A stretch of 64,000 nucleotides of DNA, taken from Streptococcus orisasini (GTDB taxonomy: Bacteria; Bacillota; Bacilli; Lactobacillales; Streptococcaceae). Below the pieces are notes generated by a model, which ran no database searches, was not told where the DNA came from, and was given only the letters and a program-made list of their open reading frames with translations. The stretch lies in contig NZ_BCLE01000030.1 in assembly GCF_001431045.1 (NCBI RefSeq), positions 62,001 to 126,000 of the forward strand. Direction: 5' to 3'. A program made the translations under genes and the position numbers. This document shows positions 37,739 through 46,672 of the stretch, piece after piece; position 1 is the stretch's first letter, and each line of letters begins with the position of its first letter.

Positions 37739-38731
37739 ATGAAAAATAAACGTTTAATGGGAGTGCTTCTAGCTCTGGCCGTTGTGGTCATCGGTGTTCT
37801 TGTTTACCAGTCACTTAGTAAACCAAATCAAAAGTCAGCCAAGTCAGACACTTTTAAAGTCGGCGTGCTTCAGTATGTCAGCCACAATGCTTTGGACGAA
37901 ATTTATCGAGGCATTAAGGCTGGTTTGAAAGAAGAAGGTTACTCTGGCAAGCAGCTTAAGATTGATTTTATGAATGCTGAAGGAGATCAAAGCAAGGTTC
38001 AAACCATGAGCCAAACCTTAGTTAATCATAAGAATGATGTCTTAATCGGAATTGCTACACCGGCGGCTCAAGGACTGGCCAGTGCAGCAAAGGATACTCC
38101 TATTGTGATGGGAGCTGTAACAGATCCGGTTGGTGCTAAGTTGGTTAAAAATCTCAAAAAGCCAGATGGCAATGTTACCGGAGTATCTGACAGAACACCA
38201 ATTCGTGCTCAGGTTGATTTAATAAAGACCTTGACACCAAAAGTCAAAACGGTCGGTGTCCTTTATTCAAGCAGTGAGGACAATTCTAAATCTCAGGTGG
38301 CTGAATTTAAGAAAACAGCTGAGAAAAAAGGCTATAGGGTTCTGGAGTATTCTGTTCCTTCAACCAATGAAATTGCTACAACCATGAATGTTATGTTGGG
38401 GAAGGCAGATGCTGTCTGGATTCCGCTGGACAATACCATTGCCAGTGCCTTTCCGACAGTCGTATCAGCTGCTAAGGCAGCCAAAAAGCCTATCTATCCA
38501 AGTGTCGATACCATGGTCAATGAAGGTGGGCTTGCTTCGGTTGTCGTTGATCAATATAAACTTGGTGTTGCCACTGGCAAGATGGCTGTAAAATTATTTG
38601 AAGGAAAAAAGGTCTCAGAACTACCTGTTGATATTTTTGACAAGGGAACCCCTGTTGTCAATGAAAAGGTAGCTAAAGAGTTGGGCGTCACTATTCCTGC
38701 TGATGTGCTTAAAAAGGCTAAAAGCAAGTAA
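37739..38731 (+). CDS. ABC transporter substrate-binding protein (TrpX-like)
   Basis: A 330-residue ABC_sub_bind protein. The N-terminus MKNKRLMGVLLALAVVVIGVLVYQS is a membrane-spanning signal anchor; there is no lipobox cysteine, unusual for a Gram-positive binding protein. The body shows the two-lobe fold (KVGVLQYVSHNALDEI; TPAAQGLASAAKDTP; KTVGVLYSS; IYPSVDTMVNEGG). With the permease and ATPase genes it matches the predicted tryptophan transporter trpXYZ of streptococci; the ligand is inferred from family memory. Ribosome binding site GAGGAGG. Confidence 0.8.
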   Translation: MKNKRLMGVLLALAVVVIGVLVYQSLSKPNQKSAKSDTFKVGVLQYVSHNALDEIYRGIKAGLKEEGYSGKQLKIDFMNAEGDQSKVQTMSQTLVNHKNDVLIGIATPAAQGLASAAKDTPIVMGAVTDPVGAKLVKNLKKPDGNVTGVSDRTPIRAQVDLIKTLTPKVKTVGVLYSSSEDNSKSQVAEFKKTAEKKGYRVLEYSVPSTNEIATTMNVMLGKADAVWIPLDNTIASAFPTVVSAAKAAKKPIYPSVDTMVNEGGLASVVVDQYKLGVATGKMAVKLFEGKKVSELPVDIFDKGTPVVNEKVAKELGVTIPADVLKKAKSK

Positions 38732-38764
38732 GTCAAGCCTACTCAAAAACAGATTTTCTTGATC

Positions 38765-38819
38765 AAAGGAGGAGACAAAGTCAAGCAATCAAAATGACTT
38801 TTGTCCCCTTCCTTTTTTT
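38765..38819 (+). terminator. Strong terminator between the binding-protein gene and the permease gene
   Basis: AAAGGAGGAGACAAAGTCA (38765-38783) pairs with TGACTTTTGTCCCCTTCC (38795-38812, small bulges) and is followed by seven T. It lies inside an apparent three-gene operon. Confidence 0.8.
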
Positions 38820-38858
38820 GTGTTAAAATAAGAGATATTTATAAAAGAAGGATAGAAG

Positions 38859-39728
38859 ATGTTACTTTCAACGATTTCACAAGGTTTTCTTTGGGCCATT
38901 TTAGGCTTGGGCATTTTTATGACCTTCCGGATCTTAGATTTTCCGGATATGACAACAGAAGGCTCCTTTCCTTTAGGCGGAGCAGTAGCGGTGACGCTGA
39001 TTACACAGGGAACTAATCCTCTGCTGGCAACTGTAATAGCTGTTTTAGCAGGCTGTTTAGCAGGACTCGTAACTGGTCTCCTTTATACAAAAGGGAAGAT
39101 TCCTACTCTTTTATCGGGAATTTTGGTCATGACGTCCTGCCATTCCATCATGCTGATGATTATGGGGCGTGCTAATTTAGGACTACTGAATTCTAAAAAA
39201 CTGCAGGACTTTCTGCCCTTTTCTGCTACTGTAAACCTGCTTGTTCTGGGGCTTATCTTTGTCGTTCTGGTGGTTGGCAGTATGATTTTCTTTTTGAACA
39301 CACGTCTGGGACAGGCCTATATCGCAACTGGTGATAACCATGATATGGCTCAAAGTTTTGGAATTAATACCGATAAGATGGAACTGATGGGCTTGGTTTT
39401 GTCCAACGGCCTGATTGCTCTGGCTGGCGCCCTTATCAGCCAGCAGGATGGCTATGCTGATGTTTCCAAAGGAATTGGCGTTATCGTCATTGGCTTAGCC
39501 AGCATCATTATCGGAGAAGTGCTTTTTTCAACAGGTCTGACTCTGGTAGAGCGGCTTATCGCAATTGTTGTCGGCTCTGTTCTTTACCAATTTTTAATTT
39601 TGGCAGTTATTTCTCTAGGCTTTAAAACCAACTATCTCAAACTCTTCAGTGCGGTGGTCTTGGCTGTCTGTCTTATGATTCCGGAATTGAAAAAGAAGTT
39701 CTTTAAAGGAGTGAAACTGTCCCGATGA
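38859..39728 (+). CDS. ABC transporter permease (TrpY-like)
   Basis: A 289-residue permease with about eight membrane segments, of the type paired with ABC_sub_bind proteins (related to branched-chain/ribose permeases): FRILDFPDMTTEGSFPLG, RLGQAYIATGDNHDMAQSFGI and the coupling-helix region before GLVLSNGLIALAGALI. Ribosome binding site GAAGGA; ATPase gene overlaps by 4 nt (ATGA). Expression may be lower than the binding protein because of the terminator upstream. Confidence 0.85.
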   Translation: MLLSTISQGFLWAILGLGIFMTFRILDFPDMTTEGSFPLGGAVAVTLITQGTNPLLATVIAVLAGCLAGLVTGLLYTKGKIPTLLSGILVMTSCHSIMLMIMGRANLGLLNSKKLQDFLPFSATVNLLVLGLIFVVLVVGSMIFFLNTRLGQAYIATGDNHDMAQSFGINTDKMELMGLVLSNGLIALAGALISQQDGYADVSKGIGVIVIGLASIIIGEVLFSTGLTLVERLIAIVVGSVLYQFLILAVISLGFKTNYLKLFSAVVLAVCLMIPELKKKFFKGVKLSR

Positions 39729-40486
39729 CTAAAAAAATTGTTGAATTAAAAAACGCCACGGTCAAAGTGAATAACGGCTTTGACGATTATAAGACCATCC
39801 TTGATACTGTCAGCCTTGATATTTATGAGCATGATTTTCTGACGATCCTCGGCGGAAACGGAGCGGGCAAGTCCACACTTTTTAATGTTCTCGCTGGGAC
39901 GCTCAGCCTGACCAGCGGCAGCATTTCCATCATGGGAGAGGATATGACTGCCTATCCCGCTCAAAAACGGGCCAAGTACCTATCAAGGGTTTTTCAGGAT
40001 CCTAAAATGGGAACGGCACCTCGAATGACGGTGGCGGAAAATCTTTTGATTGCTAAATACCGCGGAGAGCGGCGCAGCCTCATTTCTCGCAATATCAATG
40101 CACATAAACAAGAATTTCAGGCGGTTATTGATAAAATCGGCAACGGTCTGGAAAAGCATTTGGAAACGCCAGCTGGCCTTCTTTCAGGAGGACAGCGGCA
40201 GGCTCTGAGTTTGCTCATGGCGACTATCAAACGGCCAGACCTGCTCTTGCTTGACGAACATACAGCTGCCCTTGATCCAAAGACCAGTGTAGCCTTGATG
40301 GAGCTGACAGAAACATTTATCCGTCAGGATCATCTGACAGCTCTCATGATTACCCACCGCATGGAAGATGCTCTCAAATATGGCAATCGGTTGCTGGTCA
40401 TGAAGGGCGGTCGCATTATTCAGGATTTATCTGCTGAAGAAAAGGCTCAAATGGACATCTCTGACTATTACGGCCTGTTTGAATAA
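39725..40486 (+). CDS. ABC transporter ATP-binding protein (TrpZ-like)
   Basis: A 253-residue ABC ATPase: Walker A GGNGAGKST (about 43-51), Q-loop FQDPKMG, signature LLSGGQRQALS, Walker B LLLLDEHTAALD and switch ITHRMED. It has Glu-His-Thr after Walker B, common in this subfamily. It energises the permease encoded 4 nt upstream (overlap). Ends before the rnjB promoter. Confidence 0.9.
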   Translation: MTKKIVELKNATVKVNNGFDDYKTILDTVSLDIYEHDFLTILGGNGAGKSTLFNVLAGTLSLTSGSISIMGEDMTAYPAQKRAKYLSRVFQDPKMGTAPRMTVAENLLIAKYRGERRSLISRNINAHKQEFQAVIDKIGNGLEKHLETPAGLLSGGQRQALSLLMATIKRPDLLLLDEHTAALDPKTSVALMELTETFIRQDHLTALMITHRMEDALKYGNRLLVMKGGRIIQDLSAEEKAQMDISDYYGLFE

Positions 40487-40487
40487 A

Positions 40488-40516
40488 TTGAAAAATAAAT
40501 TGAAAAGTTGTATACT
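40488..40516 (+). promoter_or_regulatory. Promoter for rnjB
   Basis: TTGAAA (40488-40493), 17 nt, TATACT (40511-40516). It implies a leader of about 160 nt before rnjB. A 61-residue frame across this region has no ribosome binding site and is not called. Confidence 0.6.
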
Positions 40517-40681
40517 AATCGTGTATGCAATTTTTTTATTGCCCGCAGTAATTCGACCTGTTATTTCGTGCATGAACACGGGAGATAGGGACCGTTTGTA
40601 TGAAAATAAAGACAGTGAAAAGATAGTGAATTGTATGACAAAAACTTATCTGAAAATACTGTGAAAACATAAGGAGAACTA

Positions 40682-42343
40682 ATGACAGATATTAAAATTA
40701 TGGCCCTGGGAGGAGTTCGGGAGAACGGTAAGAACTTCTATTTGGCAGAGGTCAATGATTCTATTTTTGTTCTGGATGCCGGATTAAAATATCCAGAAAA
40801 TGAGCAGCTAGGTGTAGATGTTATTATACCTAATTTGGATTATCTTATTGAAAATAAAAAACGAGTGCAGGGAATCTTTTTAACTCATGGGCATGCTGAT
40901 GCTATTGGTGCTCTGCCTTACCTCTTAGCCAATGTCAAGGCACCGGTTTTTGGATCTGAGCTGACTATTGAGTTAGCCAAATTGGTTGTCAAAAATAATG
41001 ATGCCACCAAGAAATTTCATAACTTTCATGTAGTTGATGCCCAAACTGAGATTGAATTTAAGGATGCCTTGATTTCTTTCTTTAAAACAACGCACTCAAT
41101 CCCCGAAAGCTTGGGAATTGTTGTCGGCACAAAGGAGGGCAATATTGTTTATACCGGTGATTTCAAGTTTGATCAGGCTGCCAGCAAGCTCTATCAGACA
41201 GATTTAGCCCGTATTGCTGAGATTGGACGTGAAGGTGTTTTGGCTCTGTTATCAGATTCTGCCAACGCTGACAGCAATGTTCAAATTGCCAGTGAAGCTG
41301 AAGTAGGCGTTGAGATGGAGCAGATTATCTCCGACTGGGAAGGCCGCATTATTGTTGCGGCAGTGGCTTCTAACCTTGTGCGTATCCAGCAGGTCTTTGA
41401 TTCGGCTGCCAATAACGGCCGCCGTGTTGTTCTGACTGGTTTTGATGTTGAAAATATTGTCCGCACCGCTATCCGCCTTAAAAAGCTTTCAGTTGTGGAT
41501 GAAAAGCTCATTGTGAAGCCAAAAGACATGCATAAGTTTGAAGATCATGAGTTGATTATTTTGGAAACAGGCCGGATGAGCGAACCTTTGAACGGTCTGA
41601 GAAAAATGGCTGTCGGCCGTCACCGCTATGTGGAAATTAAAGACGGAGACTTGGTTTACATTGTGACAACGCCGACGGTTTCGAAAGAAGCCGTTGTAGC
41701 ACAGGTTGAAAATCTGATCTATAAGGCGGGCGGCACTGTTAGACTGATTACCCAGGATCTTCGAGTGTCAGGACATGCCAATGGCCGTGACCTTCAGCTG
41801 ATGATCAACCTTCTTAAACCTAAATACCTTTTCCCAATTCAGGGAGAGTACCGAGAGCTGGCTGCTCATGCTGATTTAGCGCTTGAAATCGGCATGTTCC
41901 CAGAAAACATTTATATTATGAAACGTGGGGACATCATGGTTTATGGCAAGGACGGCTTTGTTCACGAAGGAGCCGTATCTGCAGGAGACGTTATGATTGA
42001 CGGAAATGCGATTGGCGATGTGGGCAACATTGTCCTGCGCGATCGCAAGGTCTTATCAGAAGATGGTGTCTTTATTGTCGCCTTGACAGTCAATAAGAAG
42101 GAAAAAAAGATTATTTCCAGAGCTAGAATCAATACCCGCGGCTTCGTTTACGTTAAAAAAAGTCGCGACATTCTGCGTGAGAGTGCTGAAATTGTCAACA
42201 AGGCTGTTGAGAGTTACTTGAGCCAAGATAACTTTGACTGGGGTGAATTAAAATCCCTTGTCCGCGATGAAGTCGGTAAGTTTCTCTTTGATCAAACCAA
42301 ACGCCGGCCTGCAATCCTACCGGTTGTTATGGAAGTTAGATAA
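40682..42343 (+). CDS. rnjB: Ribonuclease J2
   Basis: A 553-residue metallo-beta-lactamase/beta-CASP ribonuclease, the J2 partner of RNase J1 in mRNA decay and maturation. The metal motif reads THGHADAIG (68-76): the second-half histidine of the usual HxHxDH is Ala74, as in other J2 proteins that have weak activity by themselves and mainly support J1. The beta-CASP part includes GRMSEPL and the C-terminal third VSGHANGRDLQ. Ribosome binding site AAGGAG. Confidence 0.93.
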   Translation: MTDIKIMALGGVRENGKNFYLAEVNDSIFVLDAGLKYPENEQLGVDVIIPNLDYLIENKKRVQGIFLTHGHADAIGALPYLLANVKAPVFGSELTIELAKLVVKNNDATKKFHNFHVVDAQTEIEFKDALISFFKTTHSIPESLGIVVGTKEGNIVYTGDFKFDQAASKLYQTDLARIAEIGREGVLALLSDSANADSNVQIASEAEVGVEMEQIISDWEGRIIVAAVASNLVRIQQVFDSAANNGRRVVLTGFDVENIVRTAIRLKKLSVVDEKLIVKPKDMHKFEDHELIILETGRMSEPLNGLRKMAVGRHRYVEIKDGDLVYIVTTPTVSKEAVVAQVENLIYKAGGTVRLITQDLRVSGHANGRDLQLMINLLKPKYLFPIQGEYRELAAHADLALEIGMFPENIYIMKRGDIMVYGKDGFVHEGAVSAGDVMIDGNAIGDVGNIVLRDRKVLSEDGVFIVALTVNKKEKKIISRARINTRGFVYVKKSRDILRESAEIVNKAVESYLSQDNFDWGELKSLVRDEVGKFLFDQTKRRPAILPVVMEVR

Positions 42344-42358
42344 GTTAAATAAAAATAA

Positions 42359-42408
42359 GGAAGAAATAAAATGGCAATTAAAAAACCAATTTTATCTCTT
42401 CCTTTTTT
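42359..42408 (+). terminator. Terminator after rnjB
   Basis: GGAAGAAATAAAAT (42359-42372) pairs with ATTTTATCTCTTCC (42389-42402), then six T. One mismatch. Confidence 0.8.
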
Positions 42409-42443
42409 GTGCAGCAATAGGCTGTTATATTGATGTGTGCTTA

Positions 42444-42761
42444 TCAGGAATCTGTAAAATAATAGTCATAGTGGCGACTGCAGTTAGGATTAAAGGGATG
42501 GTCACAGTTAGGACAGGCAGCTCTTCCTTTATAATCTTCGATGGTCAATTCTTTTTGGCAGGCTCCGCAAAAGACCACCTTATCCTTTTTTAAATGCTGT
42601 GGATAAGGCTCAAAAGGGTGGTCTTCATGACGATTATGGCACTTAAAACAAGGATAGTATTTTTGACAGGCAAAGCATTTTAAAGCCACAATATCTGTAG
42701 GGCCATGATAGTCAATACAGCGAGTCTCTTGGTCAATTAAATCCCCATAAATTGCAGTCAT
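42444..42761 (-). CDS. CHY-type zinc-finger protein
   Basis: A 105-residue protein rich in Cys and His: ETRCIDYHGP, LKCFACQKYYPCFKCH, FCGACQKEL, ACPNCDHPFNPNC, ending HYDYYF. This is the CHY zinc-finger family, expected to bind several zinc ions; in bacteria its role is unknown. Convergent with rnjB and divergent from estA. Confidence 0.85.
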   Translation of the reverse strand: MTAIYGDLIDQETRCIDYHGPTDIVALKCFACQKYYPCFKCHNRHEDHPFEPYPQHLKKDKVVFCGACQKELTIEDYKGRAACPNCDHPFNPNCSRHYDYYFTDS

Positions 42762-42810
42762 TTTTTGCCTCCTGTTTTTTCTTTTTAGTTTATCAAAAGA
42801 AAATAAATTA

Positions 42811-42819
42811 TGCTATAAT
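42811..42819 (+). promoter_or_regulatory. Extended -10 promoter for estA
   Basis: TGC followed by TATAAT (42814-42819), 31 nt before estA. Confidence 0.5.
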
Positions 42820-42850
42820 GAGGGAAATAAAATTGGGAGGAAATTGATTA

Positions 42851-43645
42851 ATGGCTTTTTTTCAAATAGAATATCAATCGCAAAGTTTAGATATGGTGCG
42901 CCATGTTAATGTCATTTATCCAGACGCCTCAGAAATTAAAGAAGAATATGTCAATGACACAGACATTCCGGTACTCTATCTTTTACATGGCATGGGCGGA
43001 AATGAAAATTCCTGGCAAAAGCGTACAGCAATTGAGCGCCTGCTGCGCCGCACAAACTTGATTGTGGTTATGCCTTCAACAGATTTAGCATGGTATACCA
43101 ATACCGCCTATGGTCTTAATTATTATGATATGATAGCTAAGGAACTGCCAGAAGTTATGCAGCGCTTTTTTCCTAATATGACCAAGAAGCGTGAAAAAAC
43201 CTTTATTGCAGGTCTTTCTATGGGTGGCTATGGTGCTTACAAGATTGCTCTTTCCACTGATAAATTTTCACATGCAGCTTCATTTTCAGGAGCACTTGGC
43301 ATCGGTATTGATGGAAAAAGCATCACAACCACTACAGAAGGCTCCCCGAGCTACTGGCAGGGCATCTTTGGTGACTTGGAGAAAGAAAAAGAGCTTGAGA
43401 AACACTTTTTAACGACGCTTGCAAAAAAATCAGATAAAAAAACAAAATTTTATGCCTGGTGCGGTTATGAAGATTTTCTCTTTCCGGCCAATGAAATAGC
43501 TGTTGAAAAGCTGAGAGCTCTGGGGCTTGATATTGATTACCGCAAGGATCATGGCAGGCATGAGTGGTATTATTGGGAAAAGCAGCTGGACTTTCTTTTA
43601 GAATGGCTTCCAATTGACTATCAAAAAGAAGAAAGACTGTCCTAA
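42851..43645 (+). CDS. estA: Tributyrin-type esterase EstA
   Basis: A 264-residue alpha/beta-hydrolase of the esterase D/S-formylglutathione-hydrolase group. Oxyanion region [12 protein letters not shown], nucleophile S123 in [10 protein letters not shown], acid near GYEDFL and the catalytic His in [10 protein letters not shown]. EstA of lactic acid bacteria and streptococci hydrolyses short-chain esters and can deacetylate glycans. No signal peptide. Strong GGGAGG ribosome binding site. Confidence 0.88.
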   Translation: MAFFQIEYQSQSLDMVRHVNVIYPDASEIKEEYVNDTDIPVLYLLHGMGGNENSWQKRTAIERLLRRTNLIVVMPSTDLAWYTNTAYGLNYYDMIAKELPEVMQRFFPNMTKKREKTFIAGLSMGGYGAYKIALSTDKFSHAASFSGALGIGIDGKSITTTTEGSPSYWQGIFGDLEKEKELEKHFLTTLAKKSDKKTKFYAWCGYEDFLFPANEIAVEKLRALGLDIDYRKDHGRHEWYYWEKQLDFLLEWLPIDYQKEERLS

Positions 43646-43700
43646 TCATGTTTTAAAGTGTTCTTTAATCTTATTTAATAGTTATTGGACAATAGAGTCC

Positions 43701-43729
43701 TTGACAGAGAACTTATCAGAAGTTACAAT
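43701..43729 (+). promoter_or_regulatory. Promoter for the DUF1307-like gene
   Basis: Consensus TTGACA (43701-43706), 17 nt, TACAAT (43724-43729), 35 nt before the start; one of the best promoters in the window. Confidence 0.7.
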
Positions 43730-43764
43730 AAGAAAGTACAAATTGAAAGTGAGGAAATTTATTG

Positions 43765-44292
43765 ATGAAAAAGAAACTTGGCCTTATCTTAGGCTTGCTG
43801 GCTGCAACCGTATTGTTAGTCTTGACTACGCAACAGACAGTCAGTGCAAAGTCTTCTCGTACACAAGCTGTTTACTACCAATTATTTAAAGAGAATGCAG
43901 CAGATATTCGCTTGACTTATTATCACCTAAGAGGAAGCGATCGTGTTACCAAACAAGTGTCTGAAAGCCAATTGACCTATTCAGCACTTAAAGTAGCGGA
44001 TGCAGCAGCAGCCAAGGAAAAAATTGCTGACGAAGCTCAAAAATATCAAGGAATCACAGGTGTTAAGGAAAGCATTGAGTATAAAGATACTTATTTGATT
44101 GAAAAGGTCAGTGTTGATTATACAAAAGCTAATCTTAATGAACTGGCTAAGAAACTGCCAGAAATCAAACTTGACACACCTTCAGGCCGAAAAGCAACTT
44201 ATATCAGTCTGAAAAAGAGTGAACAATTGCTTAAAAAGCAAGGATACCAAAAGGTTAAAAAAGGTCAGTTTAAAAAACTGGCAGTAGAATAA
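43765..44292 (+). CDS. Secreted DUF1307-like protein
   Basis: A 175-residue exported protein. The signal peptide MKKKLGLILGLLAATVLLVLTTQ ends near VSA-KSS (about residue 28) with no lipobox. The mature part is lysine-rich; IRLTYYHLRGSDRVTKQ, KYQGITGVKESIEY and KVSVDYTKANLNEL fit the DUF1307 (YehR-like) pattern. Function unknown. ATG 43765 follows GAGG by about 10 nt; a TTG one codon upstream is less likely. It has its own consensus promoter and terminator, implying good expression. Confidence 0.78.
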   Translation: MKKKLGLILGLLAATVLLVLTTQQTVSAKSSRTQAVYYQLFKENAADIRLTYYHLRGSDRVTKQVSESQLTYSALKVADAAAAKEKIADEAQKYQGITGVKESIEYKDTYLIEKVSVDYTKANLNELAKKLPEIKLDTPSGRKATYISLKKSEQLLKKQGYQKVKKGQFKKLAVE

Positions 44293-44310
44293 TGCCTATA
44301 AAAAATTAGC

Positions 44311-44363
44311 AGACAGCCAAGTCATAACTGTAAACCAGTCATGATCGGCTGTCTTCTTTTTTT
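44311..44363 (+). terminator. Terminator after the DUF1307-like gene
   Basis: AGACAGCC (44311-44318) pairs with GGCTGTCT (44347-44354) across a long loop, then TCTTTTTTT. Confidence 0.65.
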
Positions 44364-44472
44364 GATAAGCTTGTGGCAAAAGCAGCTGGTAAATCCTTGC
44401 TTTTTATTTTTAGGCTTGCTATACTTAGTTCTAGGTCTTTTCTATTCAATAAAAATGAAGGGACAGTTCTCT

Positions 44473-45174
44473 ATGAAAAGTGTATTTAAGATTTTATTTT
44501 TTATTCCTAGATTAATTTTCAGTCTCATCTGGAGTCTTTTTCGAACGGTCATTATCTTAGTGATTATTACTTTGCTCTTTTTCTATTTTACCAGCAGCAG
44601 TAAGGCTGATTTTGGAGCAGCAATTTCTGAGCAGATTCATAAAATATCGACGACTTTTTTTAGCAGTGATTTTAATCTGCGAGATACTATGTCTAAGCTG
44701 TCAACAGATAATTACGAACATGAACAAGGCAGCCGCTGGGATAAGAATAAGGCTACAATCTACATTGCTTCAAGCGATGAGACTTTTATTAAAGCTTATC
44801 GGACAGCAATTGCCAATTGGAATGCAACTGGCAGCTTTACTTTTAATATTGTTTCTAATAAAGCAGGGGCTAATATTATAGCAACAGATTATTCAGACGC
44901 TAAAACTCAAGCTGCAGGGCTGGCTGAATCTGAAACCAATGCTGCGACAAATCGTATTAGTCACGTTGATGTCAAACTCAATCGTTATTATCTTTTAAAT
45001 GAAAATTATGGCTATAGCTTTGATAGGATTGTTCATACAGCAGAGCACGAACTAGGACATGCTATCGGTCTTAACCATGATGACAGTGAAACCTCGGTAA
45101 TGGCTTCATCAGGTTCTTATTATGGTATTCAGGATACTGATGTTGCAGCTGTTAAAAAACTTTATGCTAAATAA
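44473..45174 (+). CDS. Membrane-anchored matrixin-type zinc metalloprotease
   Basis: The zinc motif HELGHAIGLNH (192-202 from my start; HExxHxxGxxH with E193) and a downstream SVMASSG turn methionine mark a metzincin/matrixin. An N-terminal hydrophobic region (IPRLIFSLIWSLFRTVIILVIITLLFFYF) anchors it, with the catalytic domain outside. I chose ATG 44473 with AAGGGA upstream; the frame is open back to 44341 and encodes another hydrophobic stretch (CFLFLGLLYLVLG), but that start lies within the previous terminator. It sits just before the exopolysaccharide genes. Confidence 0.78.
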   Translation: MKSVFKILFFIPRLIFSLIWSLFRTVIILVIITLLFFYFTSSSKADFGAAISEQIHKISTTFFSSDFNLRDTMSKLSTDNYEHEQGSRWDKNKATIYIASSDETFIKAYRTAIANWNATGSFTFNIVSNKAGANIIATDYSDAKTQAAGLAESETNAATNRISHVDVKLNRYYLLNENYGYSFDRIVHTAEHELGHAIGLNHDDSETSVMASSGSYYGIQDTDVAAVKKLYAK

Positions 45175-45513
45175 TATGAAGTAGTTTAAAAAAACAATAT
45201 ACTTATCATATTAATTTAATCTTATTGTTATCTAAGAAATAATTGTGGTTATTTAATTTAGTTATTTTTCTCATCTATTTATAATAAAATGGCAAACTGT
45301 TTTGACCTATCTAAAGTTGATTGTAACAAGGATTTTGAATAATTTACCGCTCTTCTTTGATAAGGGCGTTTTTTAATATAATCATAAAGTAAAGGAAAAA
45401 ATTTTTAAAAAAATCAAAGGAATTTGTCTTGAAAATGTAATAAAATAGTGATATTATGACAAAGATGTATTATTTTGACATACATTAATTTAAATTTATC
45501 ATAAAGAGGAAAT
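45175..45513. promoter_or_regulatory. Intergenic region with terminator, wecB promoter and palindrome
   Basis: A terminator CGCTCTT/AAGGGCG (45348-45368) with six T ends the protease unit. Then a well-formed promoter, TTGAAA (45429-45434), 17 nt, TATTAT (45452-45457), starts the exopolysaccharide locus. Directly downstream an inverted repeat ATGTAT (45465-45470)/ATACAT (45480-45485) lies in the first transcribed bases, where a repressor could act. No gene is seen in 45175-45347, which is AT-rich. Confidence 0.6.
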
Positions 45514-46662
45514 ATGAAAAAAATTAAAGTTATGCTTGTTTTCGGTACAAGACCGGAAGCTATAAAAATGGCTCCTTTAATTAGATCTTTAAAAGAGCAA
45601 GCCGCACGATTTGATGCAGTAACGGTTGTAACTGCTCAGCATCGGCAAATGCTTGATCAAGTATTGAAAACATTTCACATTGACCCTGATTATGATTTGA
45701 ACATTATGAGTAAGCAGCAGACTTTGTCAACAATTACGACTAATGTGATTAACAAACTTGACCAAGTCCTCAAGACTGAAAAGCCTGATGTTATCTTAGT
45801 GCACGGCGATACTACGACAACTCTTGCTGCCAGTATTTCTGCTTTTTACAATCAAATCAAAATCGGTCATGTTGAGGCAGGCCTCAGGACTTGGAATAAG
45901 TATTCCCCTTTTCCTGAAGAAGTCAACCGTCAGGTAACTGATATTGTTGCAGATCTTTATTTTGCACCAACCAGCCAAAGCAGGGACAATCTTATAAAAG
46001 AAAATCATCCTGCTGAACAGATTTTTGTTACCGGCAATACAGCTATTGATGCCTTAACTTTGACTGTTAAGGAAGATTACCACCACAAGGTGCTTGATAA
46101 TATTGATCCAAACCATCGGATTGTTTTGGTCACTATGCATCGTCGTGAAAATCAAGGCCAGCCAATGCGCAGAGTCTTTAAAACAATAAAAGCAGTCTTG
46201 GCTGATTACCCTGATGTTGAGATTGTTTATCCGGTTCATCTGAGTCCTTCGGTGCAGGAAGCTGCTAAGGAAATTTTAGCAGATGTTGAGCGTGTTCACC
46301 TAATTGAGCCGCTTGATGTTATTGATTTTCATAATTTAGCTAACAAGAGTTATTTCATTATGTCTGATTCTGGCGGTGTCCAAGAAGAAGCGCCTTCGCT
46401 GGGGAAACCTGTCTTGGTTCTTAGGGATACAACTGAGCGTCCTGAAGGTGTAGCTGCCGGAACCTTGAAATTAGTAGGAACTGAAGAAGAATCTGTCAGA
46501 ACTGCTATGGCAGACTTGCTTGATAATAAAGAAGGTGTGTATGATAAGATGGCTCAGACCAAAAATCCTTACGGTGACGGTCAGGCTTCTGAACGTATCT
46601 TAGACGCTATTTCTTATTATTTCAATGATGGCGAGCGGCCAGAAGATTTTGGAAGGGAGTAA
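45514..46662 (+). CDS. wecB: UDP-N-acetylglucosamine 2-epimerase
   Basis: Interconverts UDP-GlcNAc and UDP-ManNAc. 382 residues; motifs FGTRPEAIKMAPL, VHGDTTTTLA, GHVEAGLRTWNKYSPFPEE and DSGGVQEEAP...RDTTERPEG are all typical (the conserved acid/base residues lie in the last two). As the first gene of the exopolysaccharide locus it may supply ManNAc to the polymer; a role in wall teichoic-acid-like linkage units is the alternative. Ribosome binding site AAGAGG. Confidence 0.94.
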   Translation: MKKIKVMLVFGTRPEAIKMAPLIRSLKEQAARFDAVTVVTAQHRQMLDQVLKTFHIDPDYDLNIMSKQQTLSTITTNVINKLDQVLKTEKPDVILVHGDTTTTLAASISAFYNQIKIGHVEAGLRTWNKYSPFPEEVNRQVTDIVADLYFAPTSQSRDNLIKENHPAEQIFVTGNTAIDALTLTVKEDYHHKVLDNIDPNHRIVLVTMHRRENQGQPMRRVFKTIKAVLADYPDVEIVYPVHLSPSVQEAAKEILADVERVHLIEPLDVIDFHNLANKSYFIMSDSGGVQEEAPSLGKPVLVLRDTTERPEGVAAGTLKLVGTEEESVRTAMADLLDNKEGVYDKMAQTKNPYGDGQASERILDAISYYFNDGERPEDFGRE

Positions 46663-46672
46663 TGAGCTTAAG

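Noticed and set aside
40479-40664. 61-residue frame with a hydrophobic stretch before rnjB
   Set aside because: It starts inside the ATPase gene end, has no ribosome binding site and covers a clear promoter (TTGAAA-17-TATACT).
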